NCBI GenBank assembly: GCA_020746835.1
Contig: JAGPNK010000021.1
Span: 186,001-250,000 of the forward strand
Origin: Stachybotrys elegans
Lineage: Eukaryota; Ascomycota; Sordariomycetes; Hypocreales; Stachybotryaceae
Direction: 5' to 3'
Length of the DNA stretch: 64,000 nucleotides
Of the stretch, positions 45,633-57,144 are shown piece by piece; the first letter of the stretch is position 1; each line of letters starts with the position of its first letter. Position numbers and translations under genes: made by a program. Under the pieces are notes generated by a model. The model ran no database searches and was not told the DNA's origin. It saw only the letters and a list, made by a program, of their open reading frames with translations.

Positions 45633-47384
45633 ATGGCCTTTGACCGCGCCTCGACAATTGCCCTTCGCCTCCTGGCTGTTTTGGGCTCCCTGCATCTGGC
45701 CCAGGCTGTGCCATGCCATGCCGAAGAGCCGAGGCTGGGGGCGGTCGCCTCCGAAACCGATACCTGTAGCAAGGTCGGCACCAGGCTTCTTCGAGCTGGT
45801 GGCAATGCGGTTGACGCTATAGTCGGCACCACTCTGTGCGTCGGAGTAATTGGCATGTACCACAGCGGCATTGGGGGCGGCGGATTCATGGTCGTCCGTT
45901 CGGTGAACGGCAGCTACGAGTTCGTTGACTTTAGAGAGACTGCTCCGGCAGCCGCGTTTGAGGACATGTACCTCAACAACACAGCTGCGAGCCTTTACGG
46001 CGGCCTTGCCAGGTACGTTTGTCACGATTGGTAGGCGATCTCCATCCTAATTTGTTGCACCTTTAGCGGCGTACCCGGAGAGCTACGAGGTCTGGAGTAC
46101 GTTCACAAGCGATACGGTGCCCTGAGCTGGGCAAACGTCTTCGAGCCATCTATTACCCTCGCACGCGATGGATTTGTTGTCAACGAAGATCTTGTCCGAT
46201 ATATGAACAACCTATCGAATAATGAGTTTCTGGTCGAGGATCCCGCGTGGGCAGAAGATTTCGCACCCACCGGCAGGCGAGTCGAGGTTGGCGACATTAT
46301 GACGCGGAAGAGATACGCCAACACGCTGGAGACAATCGCAAAGCAAGGAGCAGATGCATTCTACAACGGTCCAATCGCGGAAGCAACCATTGCGGCGCTC
46401 CAGAGATCGAACGGTACAATGGTCCTTCGAGACCTGCAGGATTACTCTATTCTCACACGCGATCCGGCGCAGATCACGTACCGAGGTCACAAGCTCACTA
46501 GCTCCAGTGCCCCGGCCAGCGGTGTTGTCGCATTGAGCGTTCTCAACATCATCAATGGATACGAGGGATTCGATGATCCAGCTCAGGTGAACGTCTCTAC
46601 CCACCGTCTGAATGAAGCCATGCGTTTCGCCTATGGCCAGAGAACCTTGCTTGCAGACCCCTCCTTCTCGCCCAATATCACAGACTATACTCGGCGAATG
46701 ATTACCCAGGAGACAGCAGCCGAGATCCGCTCTCGAATAAGCGACCTCCGAACACAGAATGTCTCGTGGTACAACCCTGAAGGGTTTGAGTCTCTCGACA
46801 CACCGGGCACAGCTCACATTGTTGCTGCGGATAGAACGGGTCTCGCTGTATCTTTGACCTCCACCATCAATCTTATCTTCGGCTCAAGAGTAATGGTACC
46901 CGAGACGGGTGTTATCATGAACGACGAGATGAACGACTTCAGCATCCCTGGCGTTAGCAACGCGTTTGGATATGCCCCCAACCCGGCAAACTTTGTTCGC
47001 CCCGGAAAGCGACCCTTGTCCAGCATCTCGCCCGTGATTGCTGAGAGCCCCGATGGAAAACTTTACTTCTGTGTCGGTGCGGCTGGGGGTAGTCGTATCA
47101 TTTCATCGACACTGCAAAATGTCATGCACATGATTGACGGCAACTTGACTGTAGCGGAGTCACTGAGCCGGCCTCGACTACATGACCAACTGGTCCCGGC
47201 CGTTACGACCTTTGAGACTGGGTATGACAACGGCACTGTTGAGTATCTTCACTCCCTGGGACACAACGTGTCATGGGTCGCACCAGGACAGAGCGCAGTA
47301 CAAGGACTGAGACTGCTGAGCAATGGCACGTTCGAGGCTGCTGGTGAGCCTCGGCAAAGGAACTCTGGAGGATTCGCTGTTTAA
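45633..47384 (+). CDS. Secreted gamma-glutamyltranspeptidase
   Basis: Secreted gamma-glutamyltransferase, an Ntn hydrolase that removes the gamma-glutamyl group from glutathione and conjugates. Exons 45633-46012 and 46067-47384 join over a 54-bp intron to 565 residues. Residues 1-25 are a signal peptide. Large-subunit blocks: AVASETDTCSKVGTRLLRAGGNAVDA, GIGGGGFMVV, FRETAP, GVPGELRG. The self-cleavage point lies in LDTPGTAHIVAADRTG, where the Thr after the Gly becomes the N-terminal nucleophile of the small subunit. Small-subunit blocks follow: NDEMNDFSIPG, RPLSSISPVI, and the oxyanion Gly-Gly in GAAGGSRIISS. Several N-glycosylation sites fit secretion. The normal family length and all key motifs are present. 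Confidence 0.94.
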
Positions 47385-47465
47385 GCCGCGTAAAAAAAGC
47401 ATGCACTTAGGGCAATGGATATTTGAGTGAATGGTATCGATGAAATCTCATGTAATAGAACACGA

Positions 47466-48477
47466 CTAGATAGTATCTGCTTCTTCCTGGTCGCTTGCCT
47501 CGTCGTCACTTGACTCCCTTGGATCATGGAGGACACTTTCCAAGTCCCCAAAAGGCGCTCTAATGACAACGTTCGGAGAACCGTTGAAGCTCGTGATGGC
47601 CAAGGTGAACTCGATGTGTTCTGGGAGGGATGCGAGTGGCAGAACAATTCTGTTGATCAAGGTATGTTGTTCCTCGCGATCTTCTAGCGCCTGAATTACG
47701 CCGGATATTTCAATCGATAATCGCCTCAGGCTGCCCAAGGAAACAATTGTGTCACATATTTCTTGCCAGCTTTGATCCGTCTCGTAGCCCACGAGCCGAT
47801 ATCTTCTCCAACGTTCAAACCCACCCCAGCTCAGCGTGATAGCTTGTATTGAGTGAAGAGAGAAAATTGGTGACTGAAAAAGAAACAGGTGAAGGCCTGA
47901 TAAAGTGATGAACTCAAACTCATTGTATCTGTATAAGATATCAACAGCTTCGAAGTAGCTGAAAATGTTAACACAACCCCCAGGCGGTGACGAGCACTTA
48001 CAATTTCTTGCTGGTAAGAAGCAGAGGAAGTAAATTCACTGCGGCCATTTTCTCTGCATCCTCGAACTTGTTCTGACAGTCTTCAGGGCCCAGTTTGTAG
48101 ATGGGTACCTTTCGAGCTTTGCCAAACAGGATATTGTCTCTTGGAAGAACACTGTGTGCTGTCCTTTTCTCTTTTCTGGAAATTGTGAATCTTTGCCCGG
48201 CAATTACGTATTTCCAGATCGCCAGCCGTATTTCTCGGGGCATTTTGCCGAGGCCCGACTGCTGTTGCTCGGAGTAGACCTTGACAGTAGATGCCCCCAA
48301 CATGGTGGAAACATGCTCGGGCAGCCATTTGAAAGAGTACACAATCTGAGGCGATGTCGATATGGGAGGAAATCTCTCCGAATTGTTCCGGTCGCAAAGG
48401 CTTCGTCCGTTTTGTCTCCATTCCTTTACCTCCCTCCATTCAATATTGTACTTCGTCCACGGAGCAACCCGACCCAT
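47466..48477 (-). CDS. 2EXR-domain protein
   Basis: Protein of 322 residues from exons 48477-48002 and 47958-47466, over a short 43-bp intron. The landmark LGKMPREIRLAIWKYVIAG near residue 75 is the start of the fungal 2EXR domain (an F-box-like helix set). The sequence across the splice reads LLLTSKKLFYFEAVDILYRYNEF, the second landmark, so the join is well supported. The C-terminus is very acidic (SSDDEASDQEEAD). No signal peptide. Such proteins are numerous in filamentous ascomycetes and have no proven function. The first ATG at 48477 gives about 60 residues of lead-in; an internal ATG upstream of LGAST is also possible. Confidence 0.78.
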
Positions 48478-49445
48478 TGTGATTTGTGCTCGGGAGGGGA
48501 CTCAATCTTCTCTTCTCTTTATGATTCGGAAATAGGAAATATGAGATCAAGGTCCTAGGTAATTGATTGACCCTCAAGTAATTGGAAAGCGATGTGTTGA
48601 GACCAGAACGCGTCATTTGTATAGGCTCAAGTGCGTAAGCGGGGCAAATCAGGCAGCACTGAGTGTGTAATTTGGAAAAACCTCGCTTGAATAATGATGC
48701 CTAGCGATTAGAAGTAAATGACCAATCACAGTGCAAGACTGTGGCGCTGGGAGCATTCAGCTTCAGGCAGTCAAGGATCAGATCGACGGCATTATGGAAG
48801 CACTCGATTGCCTCGCCTTCCTGAATCCAATTACTGATTATAAATACTGCATACCAATCTTTAAAACCGTGTAACCACCAATCAGTTGTCCGTGTTCTCT
48901 TTGAAATCGCATAATCGCCGTTTAATTCGCCCCTTGGAAGGCCTTACCTGATATTGGAACTGACGGCGAGATACTAGCACCGGTAGTTTGGGCAAGCTGT
49001 CCATGGAGCAGGATTGGAGGAAACGAATGCTGGGAGGTCAATTTATTACTAGGTTCTATTTGGTGCTGTTGATGGCCATTTAGGCTCAAAGTTTATTTTA
49101 GCTGCCTTCTGTTTTATGCATTTTTGTTCGGTTTATTTGTTCTCTGAGTAGTTTTCAATGATTGAAAACTCTGTGCGTTTGTGTGTTTTACGTATCGTTT
49201 CCTCATTTCCATTGAATGGCAGCCTGCCAGGTGCAGTTGACCAACAAACATAGCAGTGGTAAGAATTACGTGCACGACTGCGCCGTTGATGCTCACCTGT
49301 TGGCCAGAATAGGAAGGTCATCACAAAAACTTGGATTATGGTGGGGCTTGATCAGTATAAAACAGTGGTTGCCCCGAAGATGAGAATTCACGCACTCTCA
49401 AACCTACTACACAGGTCTATGGCGACATAGGAAACAAGGTTCTCC
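48478..49445. other. Intergenic stretch
   Basis: 970 bp without recognisable genes or repeats between two divergent genes. Confidence 0.45.
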
Positions 49446-49929
49446 ATGCTCAGTTTCAAGTTCTTGACTGTTACTTTCTTCCTTGGTGTTACCTGCGCCG
49501 GGCTATACCTTGCTCAGTTAAACCAAAGGAAGCTAGGCTCCATGTCTGAACGAAAGGTGCGCATATTCAAGGAGTTCCAAGGTCGGGACTAATGCTGTGC
49601 AGAGCGTGACGTATACCTTCCAAGGCTTTGAAGAGTACGCAAAGCAAAACGAAACGGTTACGACGTGAGCTTCAAACTCAAGATCCCATCACATTTCACC
49701 GTATCTTATCAAATCACAGGATTATCAAGGAAGATACCGGCTCCGAGTTTTGGAGAATGAACCGAATGCTTCCCCCAACTGCATACCCGCCGTGAGTAAT
49801 GCACGGATATTCCAAATCACAGGCACTGACACGCCACGCTCAAGACCACTTACCCTGCCAGCGATCGAGAAACTGAAGACCTTGGAGGGCGTAATTGTCA
49901 ATGATCTTGAAGAGACAGGAACCGATTAG
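49446..49929 (+). CDS. Small membrane-anchored or secreted protein, four tiny exons
   Basis: A 109-residue protein made of four exons: 49446-49556, 49603-49664, 49720-49791 and 49845-49929, with introns of 46, 55, 53 bp. All are GT-AG, phases match at every join and intron 3 has a CTGAC branch site. Residues 5-24 are hydrophobic (TVTFFLGVTCAGLYLAQL), so it is either secreted or anchored by one N-terminal helix. The rest is hydrophilic, with a possible N-glycosylation site (NETV) and a Pro-rich segment (MLPPTAYPP). One Cys lies inside the hydrophobic stretch. I do not recognise the family. No open frame longer than about 40 codons reveals it, so it depends on the splice model; four matching phases make chance unlikely. 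Confidence 0.55.
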
Positions 49930-50426
49930 TTTGTAGGTTGTCGGCAGTTTGAGCCTTTTCATTCCACCTGGGGAGGATATTTCTATGGCAATAGGATTAT
50001 TCCTCGAATTCATGTATTGAATGAGATAGGACAAACAAATGAATGTCCCCTGTCCCGCCTCGGGCTGGAGAAATAAACGAAAGAGACTGTGAGTGGTGAA
50101 AATCAATGGTAGAAAGTGCTTGTAGCCTGTGAGCATCATGCCTGTAGTTCTGTTGGCTGTAGAATATGAATCGATCCGCAGCTGCTAGATTTGTTAAGCG
50201 CCAATAGCGACAGACTGGGCCAATACTGAGAACAGAACATCAGACATCAAGATTTGTGGCAAGGAGGTCGGTGATCTGTTTCAAGAAGTACCCCGTATCA
50301 TTGAACAGCTACCAATGTCGCTCAAACTCTGCTACCTGCCTGGTTCCTTCCCTCCGGATACTAGCCACTTCATGCCACCCTTACTGTAGCCTCAGACTAT
50401 TGACCATGGTATGGAAAACGTCTGGC
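49930..50426. other. Intergenic gap between convergent genes
   Basis: About 500 bp with the 3' ends of the small gene and of the trypsin gene. Nothing else recognised. Confidence 0.5.
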
Positions 50427-51293
50427 TTACAGGTTCGCATCGATGAAGGAGCGCAGGGCTCCGATGCGAGCGTAGACACCAGGCTGGTTAGGGGCAGCAC
50501 AGCCGTATCCCCACGACACAAGTCCGATGAGTGTCTTGGACGAATCAACAAGAGGACCACCAGAATCACCCTGGCAGGAATCCTTGCCACCCTGGGGAAG
50601 ACCAGCGCAAACCATGTCCGTGAAAACAGCGTCAGGGTACATGGTCTGGCAGCTAGAGCGAGCGATAATAGGAACTGACACCTTGAGGAGCTGAACCGGA
50701 AGACTTCCACTTCCGGAAGAAGTAGTACCCCTAGTTTCAATTCAGTGATTTGCCCCCTACCAAAGAATTTCTGGAGTAGGTGGTTGCTTACCATCCAGCA
50801 GTCTCAGAGGTAGAGCCACCAGCAGGATCGGATCCAGCAGCTGCGAGCGTGGCGTATCCGATGGTGGAGCTGGTAGGAATAGGAGTGGCGAGCTTCCAAA
50901 TGGAAACATCATTCTGCAGAGTGCTGTAGATGAAGTTGGGGTGGGTGACGATGCGAGAGACACGCACAACCGTGCCGCCGGTAGTACGCGACTGTAGACT
51001 CGTCAGACAAACCTCGCTGCGGCCTTAGACATCATCCATATCAAACTTACCAGAGAGCCAGCACGGACACTGACAGACGAAGCGCTCACGCCCCTAGAGC
51101 AGTGACCAGCAGTGATGACGGTGTTGGCATTGAGGAGCGATCCACCGCAGAAGTGACTGCCTGAACGCGAAAGAGAAACAATGAAGGGGAAGTCACCAAC
51201 GCTGGCGGCCACACCACCCACAATGGAAGTCTCCAACTGAGGCAAGGCAGCGGCCAGAGAGGCCAGTGCCGTGAGAGCGAACTTGATCTGCAT
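50427..51293 (-). CDS. Secreted trypsin-like serine protease (S1)
   Basis: Secreted S1 protease of 248 residues from exons 51293-51051, 50991-50792 and 50730-50427, with introns of 59 and 61 bp. A signal peptide and short propeptide precede the activation site IVGG. The catalytic His is in TAGHC, the Asp in [10 protein letters not shown] and the Ser in GDSGGP. The Asp six residues before that Ser ([13 protein letters not shown]) sets trypsin specificity for cleavage after Lys and Arg. Six cysteines pair as in fungal trypsins. The propeptide ends ETS-IVGG rather than with a basic residue, so activation needs a non-tryptic cut. Such trypsins are common in insect- and nematode-infecting Hypocreales. 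A TATATATA box is at 51388-51395. Confidence 0.95.
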
Positions 51294-52568
51294 GATGGCG
51301 ATGAGGTGGACAGAAACCTGGACTAGGACACGAGAGCAGAGAGCTGGTTGGATGATGATGAGTTTCATCAACTGTCGCGACCAAGACTATATATACTCTG
51401 CCATCTTGTCTCCATGCTATGAGGGGAACCTTTAGGCGCGCATTTTGTTATCTTCACTCATGCTTCCGGTCTTCTCAGCTTCCCCGCCTCCAGGGGTGAC
51501 TGATAAGGCCATCAAACTCCATTGACATAAGTTCATTTCCCTGCCACCAGGTGAAGCGAGGAGTCCAGACCCTTGATGAGGCAAGTCCATTCTCCTCTGC
51601 GTGCAGTTCTGGTCCACTTGGTGGACTTGTGAAGTCGTGGCCGTGCAGCTTTACGGGCAGCTGGGTGTACCAATGGGTCAAAGTACCTGGCGCAGTGTGC
51701 AGTATGCGATCGATACGGAGTATTTCTCTCACTCCGGCATCCTGCCTGTTGCAGCTGACCCCTCGAATGCCGAGTGGGAGTCGACTTTGAGCTTGTCATT
51801 GCATAACCCCCTTCATCGCTCGCAAATCCATTGTGGAGATGGAGCACGCCATCATGAAGATAAGAATTCTGTCGCATCGAATCAAGCAGGTGATGTCTTA
51901 GGCCGCATACCATTGGCAGAGTGATTTGTTCCACAATGCACTTAGGGACGTTGCAATGCACATCATTCCTGGGACCCCTTTCCAGGCTGCGGGCCTGAAA
52001 GTTACATTTATGTTTACAAACAGCCTATCAATAGGTTACAATCTTCATGGGTTGTTCTCGACCTCTGAACCATTTATCCAGACACTTTATTCCCACCTCC
52101 TTCCCAATCTGTCGCGTGTAACTGCCGATAATATGTGGACCACTGGTTGATGGAATCAGGTTCGCATATTTATCCTATCAAGATTTTCCGCGAATTGACA
52201 CCATCAACCCTTCCAGTCATTGCCTAAAATCCTGCATGAAAAGCCATGATATTCTACTCAATCCAGAAATATGAAGCGGGGAGTATTAGGTCAAAAGGAG
52301 TGGGAATTCTGTTCTGTGCCAGAAGCTTTATCGCTATTGAGGTTGAATCCTTATGTCTTTAGAGAGCAAAAATGGCTAAAGCGGAACAGAGAATCGGGAA
52401 TCGTTATAAATGCCTCAATACTATGATACTCTGCCTTATCAAACAAGCAGGACCTGTCAAATGCCGACCTTGCAGGATGAGGGTCGTATTGAACCACTCC
52501 TCGGTCTCTGCTTGCATCACGTTCAAGCTCGAATGTGAGCACCTGCCCGATTCGATGAAATTGGGCAT

Positions 52569-52733
52569 ATGGAATTTTATGTTCATGTGCCTCAATTAGA
52601 GCCGACCAGCGACTTCGAGGTGGCCTCTTTTGACGATGAAGAGAATGTGGGATTTCCCGTTCGTGTGCCTCAAATGGATCAGACCAGCCACTTCGAGCAG
52701 GTCTCCTTGGACGATACAGAGACTACCAAATGA
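52569..52733 (+). CDS. Short acidic ORF with a 26-residue repeat
   Basis: A 54-residue ORF from ATG 52569 to TGA 52731-52733. It contains two imperfect copies of a 26-residue unit (VPQLEPTSDFEVASFDDEEN and VPQMDQTSHFEQVSLDDTET), and a third, weaker copy upstream in the same frame but behind a TGA. It is acidic and has no known domain. It could be the 3' end of a decayed gene or a small real gene; only the codon-length repeat period supports coding. Confidence 0.3.
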   Translation: MEFYVHVPQLEPTSDFEVASFDDEENVGFPVRVPQMDQTSHFEQVSLDDTETTK

Positions 52734-52742
52734 TTAGATGAA
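52587..52742 (+). repeat. 78-bp tandem repeat, two units
   Basis: Two units of 78 bp start with GTGCCTCAA at 52587 and 52665. The period is exactly 26 codons. A third degenerate unit may precede them from about 52509. Confidence 0.6.
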
Positions 52743-53686
52743 AGTTAGCATGAGCCAAATTATTGCCTCGTTGGATCTAAGGGAACATTTCCCAATAGAG
52801 TGTCTCGCCAGCTGCCGTCATGAATGGTTATTTTATCATTCTGCCCTTGTTGAATGTGTCAAGGGCTTTCGGCACTGGTTGGTGGGTACTTGGCTGGAAT
52901 ATCGCTGTCCAATCCCCATTCACATTCTGAGAACATGGTACTGAACCAACTGCGATGAGAAGGGTGACCCAGATGGAATGCCTGTGACCTGATCATGCAC
53001 CCAACGACCTATGGTGTATCAGCTTCCTCTTTCAATTTTGGTGCATATGGCGTCGCCCACTGCGCTTGAACCCATTATGTGCAACAGCATATAGAAGAGA
53101 CGGCCGTGGATATTCCACCTAGGCCCGGAATTATAGCCTGTCGAACCGCCTCGCAGTATGCGGCTTTGGGGAGGGATAGGCCATTGGAGAGGTGGCTGCT
53201 AGGGCAAACCCTCGCGTACTTGCTATTATTCCATTAGGCGAATGATATGGAGTTGACGCATAATAAGTTGATTCAAATGCGCCCCTGATGTGATACTATA
53301 TTTCGAATGATGGGCGCAAGGGCATTGGCACGTTGGTGGTGAGTGACAATCGGTCCTTCTGGGCCTGTGGCCACTGTTCATGACCCTAGGTCTTGAATTA
53401 GATACAAAATTTCGATATTGATGGACTCAACGCATCTTATATAACCGATGTTCCCAGAGGCTGTTTGATGAGGTACATGAATACCCAGATATATGGTTGA
53501 TCAGAACTTTTCCCCTTCACCAGACCTCCCCAGGACTATCGTGATGGTAACTTTACTATTTGTAGCCCAAGAAGTCTCAGCAGGACAAAAGTTGTCGTGG
53601 TCCCGATGCTAGACACCATGCCCTCCTGCTCTATACAAAACAGAAAGAATGGGACTCCCCCCTCACAACGACCCTGGATTTAACAT

Positions 53687-54712
53687 CTAGTAACCGTAGC
53701 ATAGGTCAGAGCTTCCGGCATCCATCATTTCGCGGACTGTCCGATCCGGTCCCAAGCCCAGCAGCTCCAGGGTATCATCCAAGGTTGCATCCAAGTCGCC
53801 AAGATAGTCTGGATCAACATTGCCGGCATAATCATAGACCCGAGTTTCGGATTCCTGCTGCCAAAGCCACCAGAGCCTGTCGACCTGCGTGTGGTGCAAA
53901 AAGAAGATGGGATCTAAGATATCGCGAAGTGTTAGCTCCCCCATGCATTCTCGGGAAGAGACCGAGGGTCAAAGGGCCTTACCGTTTGGTGACGTGGCCG
54001 GACCCATATCGCCGTTATACCCAGAGATTCCTGCATGCACAGCTGCGTGTGGGCGAGACTCCAGGGACCCATGAAAGCTGAGGAAGTCTGTGTTGGTGAA
54101 GACATCAGTAACGATGGCTTGACTGTAAGCAATACCTAGCATTTCCGGTGTAGGGCCTTGAACGTCTAGCCATTGGCGCTTCAGGCAATGCGGCGTCGTA
54201 TCATTATTCCAATATGCGAGCTGCAAGTTGGCAAATGGCCCATCTCTGACGCAGAAGCTGCCATCTGTGCTGGAGCCGTTGCCTCCAAATCCTGTGACTG
54301 GATCCCAGACTGATGCCAATGATGGAGCTGCCGAGTCCCGCACCCAGTCCCAGTACATGGCACTCCCGGGGTAACCACATTCAGTCCTCAGAGCGGCTTC
54401 ATATGCCTGGACAAAAAGTCGGTGCCATGGCAAGAAAGCTGCCACTCCATGAATGTCCCGGAAAAGTTTATTATGCACCCATGCGAAGTCGTCATGTATT
54501 GTTGTGCCAGTATGGCCCAAGCGAGACGGCTTGGTGGTGAGACACACAGCCGCATCAAGGTAAGCTCCCCTTTCCGCATCATTGGCGTCGTTCCACGATT
54601 TGCGAATCTCGGGTGAGGAGCATCCTGCCTGTCGTGCTCTAGACACCGATGGGAGAGCTGTTGCCACGCTAATTGTGGCAACGGCGTAGTAGAAAGCTGA
54701 ACTGTACTTCAT
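53687..54712 (-). CDS. Secreted tyrosinase (type 3 copper oxidase)
   Basis: Secreted short tyrosinase of 318 residues, which would oxidise phenols to quinones. Exons 54712-53983 and 53913-53687 join over a 69-bp intron. A signal peptide (MKYSSAFYYAVATISVATALP) leads. The CuA site uses histidines in LGHTGTTIHDDFAWVH and in the HGVAAFLPWHR block. The CuB site uses SRPHAAVHAG and the FFLHHTQVDRLWW block, which is completed across the intron (ATSPN joined to DPIFFLHH). There is no C-terminal lid domain, as in other short secreted fungal tyrosinases. Copper-binding histidines all appear present. A TATAAAAT element lies about 75-80 bp upstream, near 54786-54793. Confidence 0.92.
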
Positions 54713-55272
54713 TTTGTAACTCGATTGTCGGATGGTAACGGAATGAACAAGCTTGGTGTCGATTGCATTTGGCGACATTGGGACATTTTATAGCAGTCTT
54801 GACGCCGTCTCTCAATTCACATCCTGACCGACGTTACGCTACCTCGCTTCTCGTATGGGCTCATCGCTTAATCTCACGACAACTCGCGGTGAGCTTACAG
54901 GGTCTTATTCAGCTGTAGGAAGTAGCCGAAGAGCTAACCAGGACGAATAGAGTAATATTTCCCTGTGAAAATAGGAGATAATGACTTTTGCCCACAATGG
55001 CAAACTTCTCGCACGTATTCGATACGAGCTTTTCGACGACTTTTAGAATGCAGGTACTTTTACAGGTACGTTTAGAGTCTTCAGAGCCTCTAGCGAATTT
55101 TCAGCCGCCGAGATTGCCATACTGGGTTAGAAATGACAAGGCATTCCCAAAACAATTCCCGGGGCCGAACTTCCGGCATGGCCTGTATGCAACGACTACT
55201 TCTTCTAGTCTAGCTATCACGATACGAGGTTGGAAATACTAGACGAATCAAGTCGGCTATGAGAAAGACCCT

Positions 55273-55915
55273 GGTATCCCGACCTCGGCGCATTACTCTC
55301 GAGGCCAGCCTGGTTAGAGTATACAGCCAGCCTTATCAGAATATATCAAAAGGCTAGAGTATGATAAGGAAAAGAGTCTGCAGTGTGGTGAGATGAGGGA
55401 AACACAGCACCACCCTCAGAACGGCCAGTAATTCAGATAAATGCCTGCGGTCGGTTTAATCCAACTGATCCTAATGTAGGCAGGTCACTTCATTTTAGAA
55501 AAGTAATTGAAAGGAGGGGAAAAGCATGGTATTTTTGGGTTCCTCAAGCTAATCTACCTATATAGTATCTACCTATATAGTTTTGGGTGTACAGAGTAGC
55601 CGAGTCTATAGTGGATAGCGTTAGAGGCTGAATCGGTTGGTATGTGTATGGAAGGAAGAGAAAGAGAGAGGCAACGGAGAGGGCGAAGGCCTTCTTATGT
55701 GCATTTCTCGAACTCTATTCTAGGGCTGGGCCTCGCGATCATGCATTCCTGGCCCAACGCGGCCACAGCACTATCTGCAGCCACAGCCATCAGATGGAAA
55801 GTCAGCTTCTTCATCGCCCATGCAGTCTAAGGACTCCCGCTGGAATCGCGGTACGTAAGGTATCCCGATCTCGGCGCATCGCTCTCGCGCCTTTGGCCAG
55901 CCTCATCAGAACACA
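55273..55915 (+). repeat. Pair of degenerate direct repeats
   Basis: The segment starting GGTATCCCGACCTCGGCGCA at 55273 recurs with changes at 55859 (GGTATCCCGATCTCGGCGCA). Similarity continues through CCAGCCT and TATCAGAA-type words for about 60-75 bp. Differences are largely C-to-T and A-to-G transitions. They may be remnants of one decayed transposon family. Confidence 0.5.
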
Positions 55916-55966
55916 CGCCGACGAACGGTATGTACACACATCGAGAAGCCAGTCTGCTAAGTACAG

Positions 55967-55984
55967 CCCCCCCCCCCCCCCCCC
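55967..55984 (+). repeat. C homopolymer, 18 bases
   Basis: Uninterrupted run of 18 C. Length may be uncertain in the assembly. Confidence 0.9.
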
Positions 55985-56627
55985 GACTACATACGCTTGT
56001 ACTTGCTCCTGCTGCTGTTGCAGCCCCTTATTGTTCTCTTGCTCTGGCCAATGGGTGATATTAATTGTGTGCTACAGTCTGATGATTTCTTTATTGTTTG
56101 GCTCTATTCTGTTCTTTGGTCCTGCAGGCAGCAAGGCCACTATTGTTCGCATATACTATTGTTCCTTTTTCCACACTGCACGCACCTACACCATCATACA
56201 GTTTTGAGCAGCCTGGCCAGGGCCCTCTATAGCAACTTCGGCCAATTTTCCCCATCTCAATACCCCCAGTCCTAAAGTGTAAGCCTTCAGCATGTGCTGT
56301 GATGCGGTTTCAGACAGTGCTGTTTTTTTTTTGTTAGCACCGCAGGACGTGAATTAATTCTCCACCTCTCGAACTGCTAGACTACTGTGTATTAGCCAGC
56401 ATTTCAATGGAATCTTTCGCGGCCCAGGTAGAGGCTACCAGGTGTTGGGAGTGGGTGATGCTAGTTTAGATGCCTATTGCACCCAGCCCGAATCCCATCT
56501 CGCTCCTGGAAGCGCGATATAGAGATTATTATAGTCTATCCTAATATAAGGTGCCTAATAAAGGACTTGGTTTTAAGTCTGCCCACAATTGCCGTAATAT
56601 TAGATAGATATAATTAGCATGGGGGAG

Positions 56628-56919
56628 CCCATAGGTACACCGGACCCGGTGCAAATAAGTCGATGCACCGGATCCGGTGCATATAAGATTTTTTATGTAA
56701 GCTAGCTATGACCCTGACCTTCGCCCACAGCCCTAACAATGACCTTTGCCAGCAGCCCTGATGATAACCTTCGCCCGCAGCCCTGACAATGACCTTCGCC
56801 AGCGGCTGCGATCCTGACCTTCGCCCACGGCCCTGATCTAGTCATGTGACCCTTATTGCAGTGGCCAATACAGCTTACGTAAAAGATCTTATATGCACCG
56901 GATCCGGTGCACCTATGGG
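56628..56919. mobile_element. MITE-like element with palindromic inverted ends
   Basis: About 290 bp bounded by inverted copies of CCCATAGGT. Inward on both ends lies the perfect 18-bp palindrome TGCACCGGATCCGGTGCA (56664-56681 and 56894-56911), followed by ATATAAGAT and a GTAAGCT-type word in inverted orientation. The left end has an extra imperfect palindrome copy at 56636-56653. The centre (56711-56836) is a tandem array. No transposase is encoded, so it would be non-autonomous. The exact outer border and target duplication are unclear. Confidence 0.65.
56711..56836 (+). repeat. Tandem array of about 25-bp units inside the MITE
   Basis: Five imperfect units built on CCTGACCTTCGCCCACAGCC; the third has AACCTTCG and the second GACCTTTG. 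Confidence 0.7.
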
Positions 56920-57089
56920 GACCCTTAGCATGGGCATGATTAGTATTGGCATAATTAGCTTTGCCATCTCCTTTGGCCTATTCACCAGGCTAGACAGCCT
57001 TAACCCACCTTTAGGGGCCAATGCACTCTGAGATAAGCGCTAATCTCAATATTCATAGGTGCTTGGAGATGTTAGGCCGGGGACCTGGA

Positions 57090-57144
57090 GTGCCTACCGT
57101 CGAGTGCCTACCGTCGCGTGCTTACCGTGCAGATGCGCTACCGT
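57090..57144 (+). repeat. Short tandem array (GTGCCTACCGTC-type)
   Basis: Four units of about 13 bp with core TACCGT: TGCCTACCGTCGA, TGCCTACCGTCGC, TGCTTACCGTGC and TGCGCTACCGTG. Confidence 0.6.

Larger units (their letters stand above)
51294..53686. other. Long gene-poor stretch with fragments
   Basis: 2.4 kb without an intact gene. It holds a minus-strand ORF at 51475-51732 with an LHGHDF string reminiscent of multicopper oxidases but lacking the rest of the site, and a short plus-strand ORF with a 26-codon tandem repeat near 52569-52733. Both look like decayed fragments. Confidence 0.45.

Noticed and set aside
49801..49832. Alternative CACAG acceptor for intron 3 of the small four-exon gene
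   Set aside because: It leads to a stop within two codons; the CAAG acceptor at 49844 opens 28 more codons.
56846..57031. Short ORF at the edge of the MITE
   Set aside because: It runs through the inverted repeat and is explained by repeat sequence.
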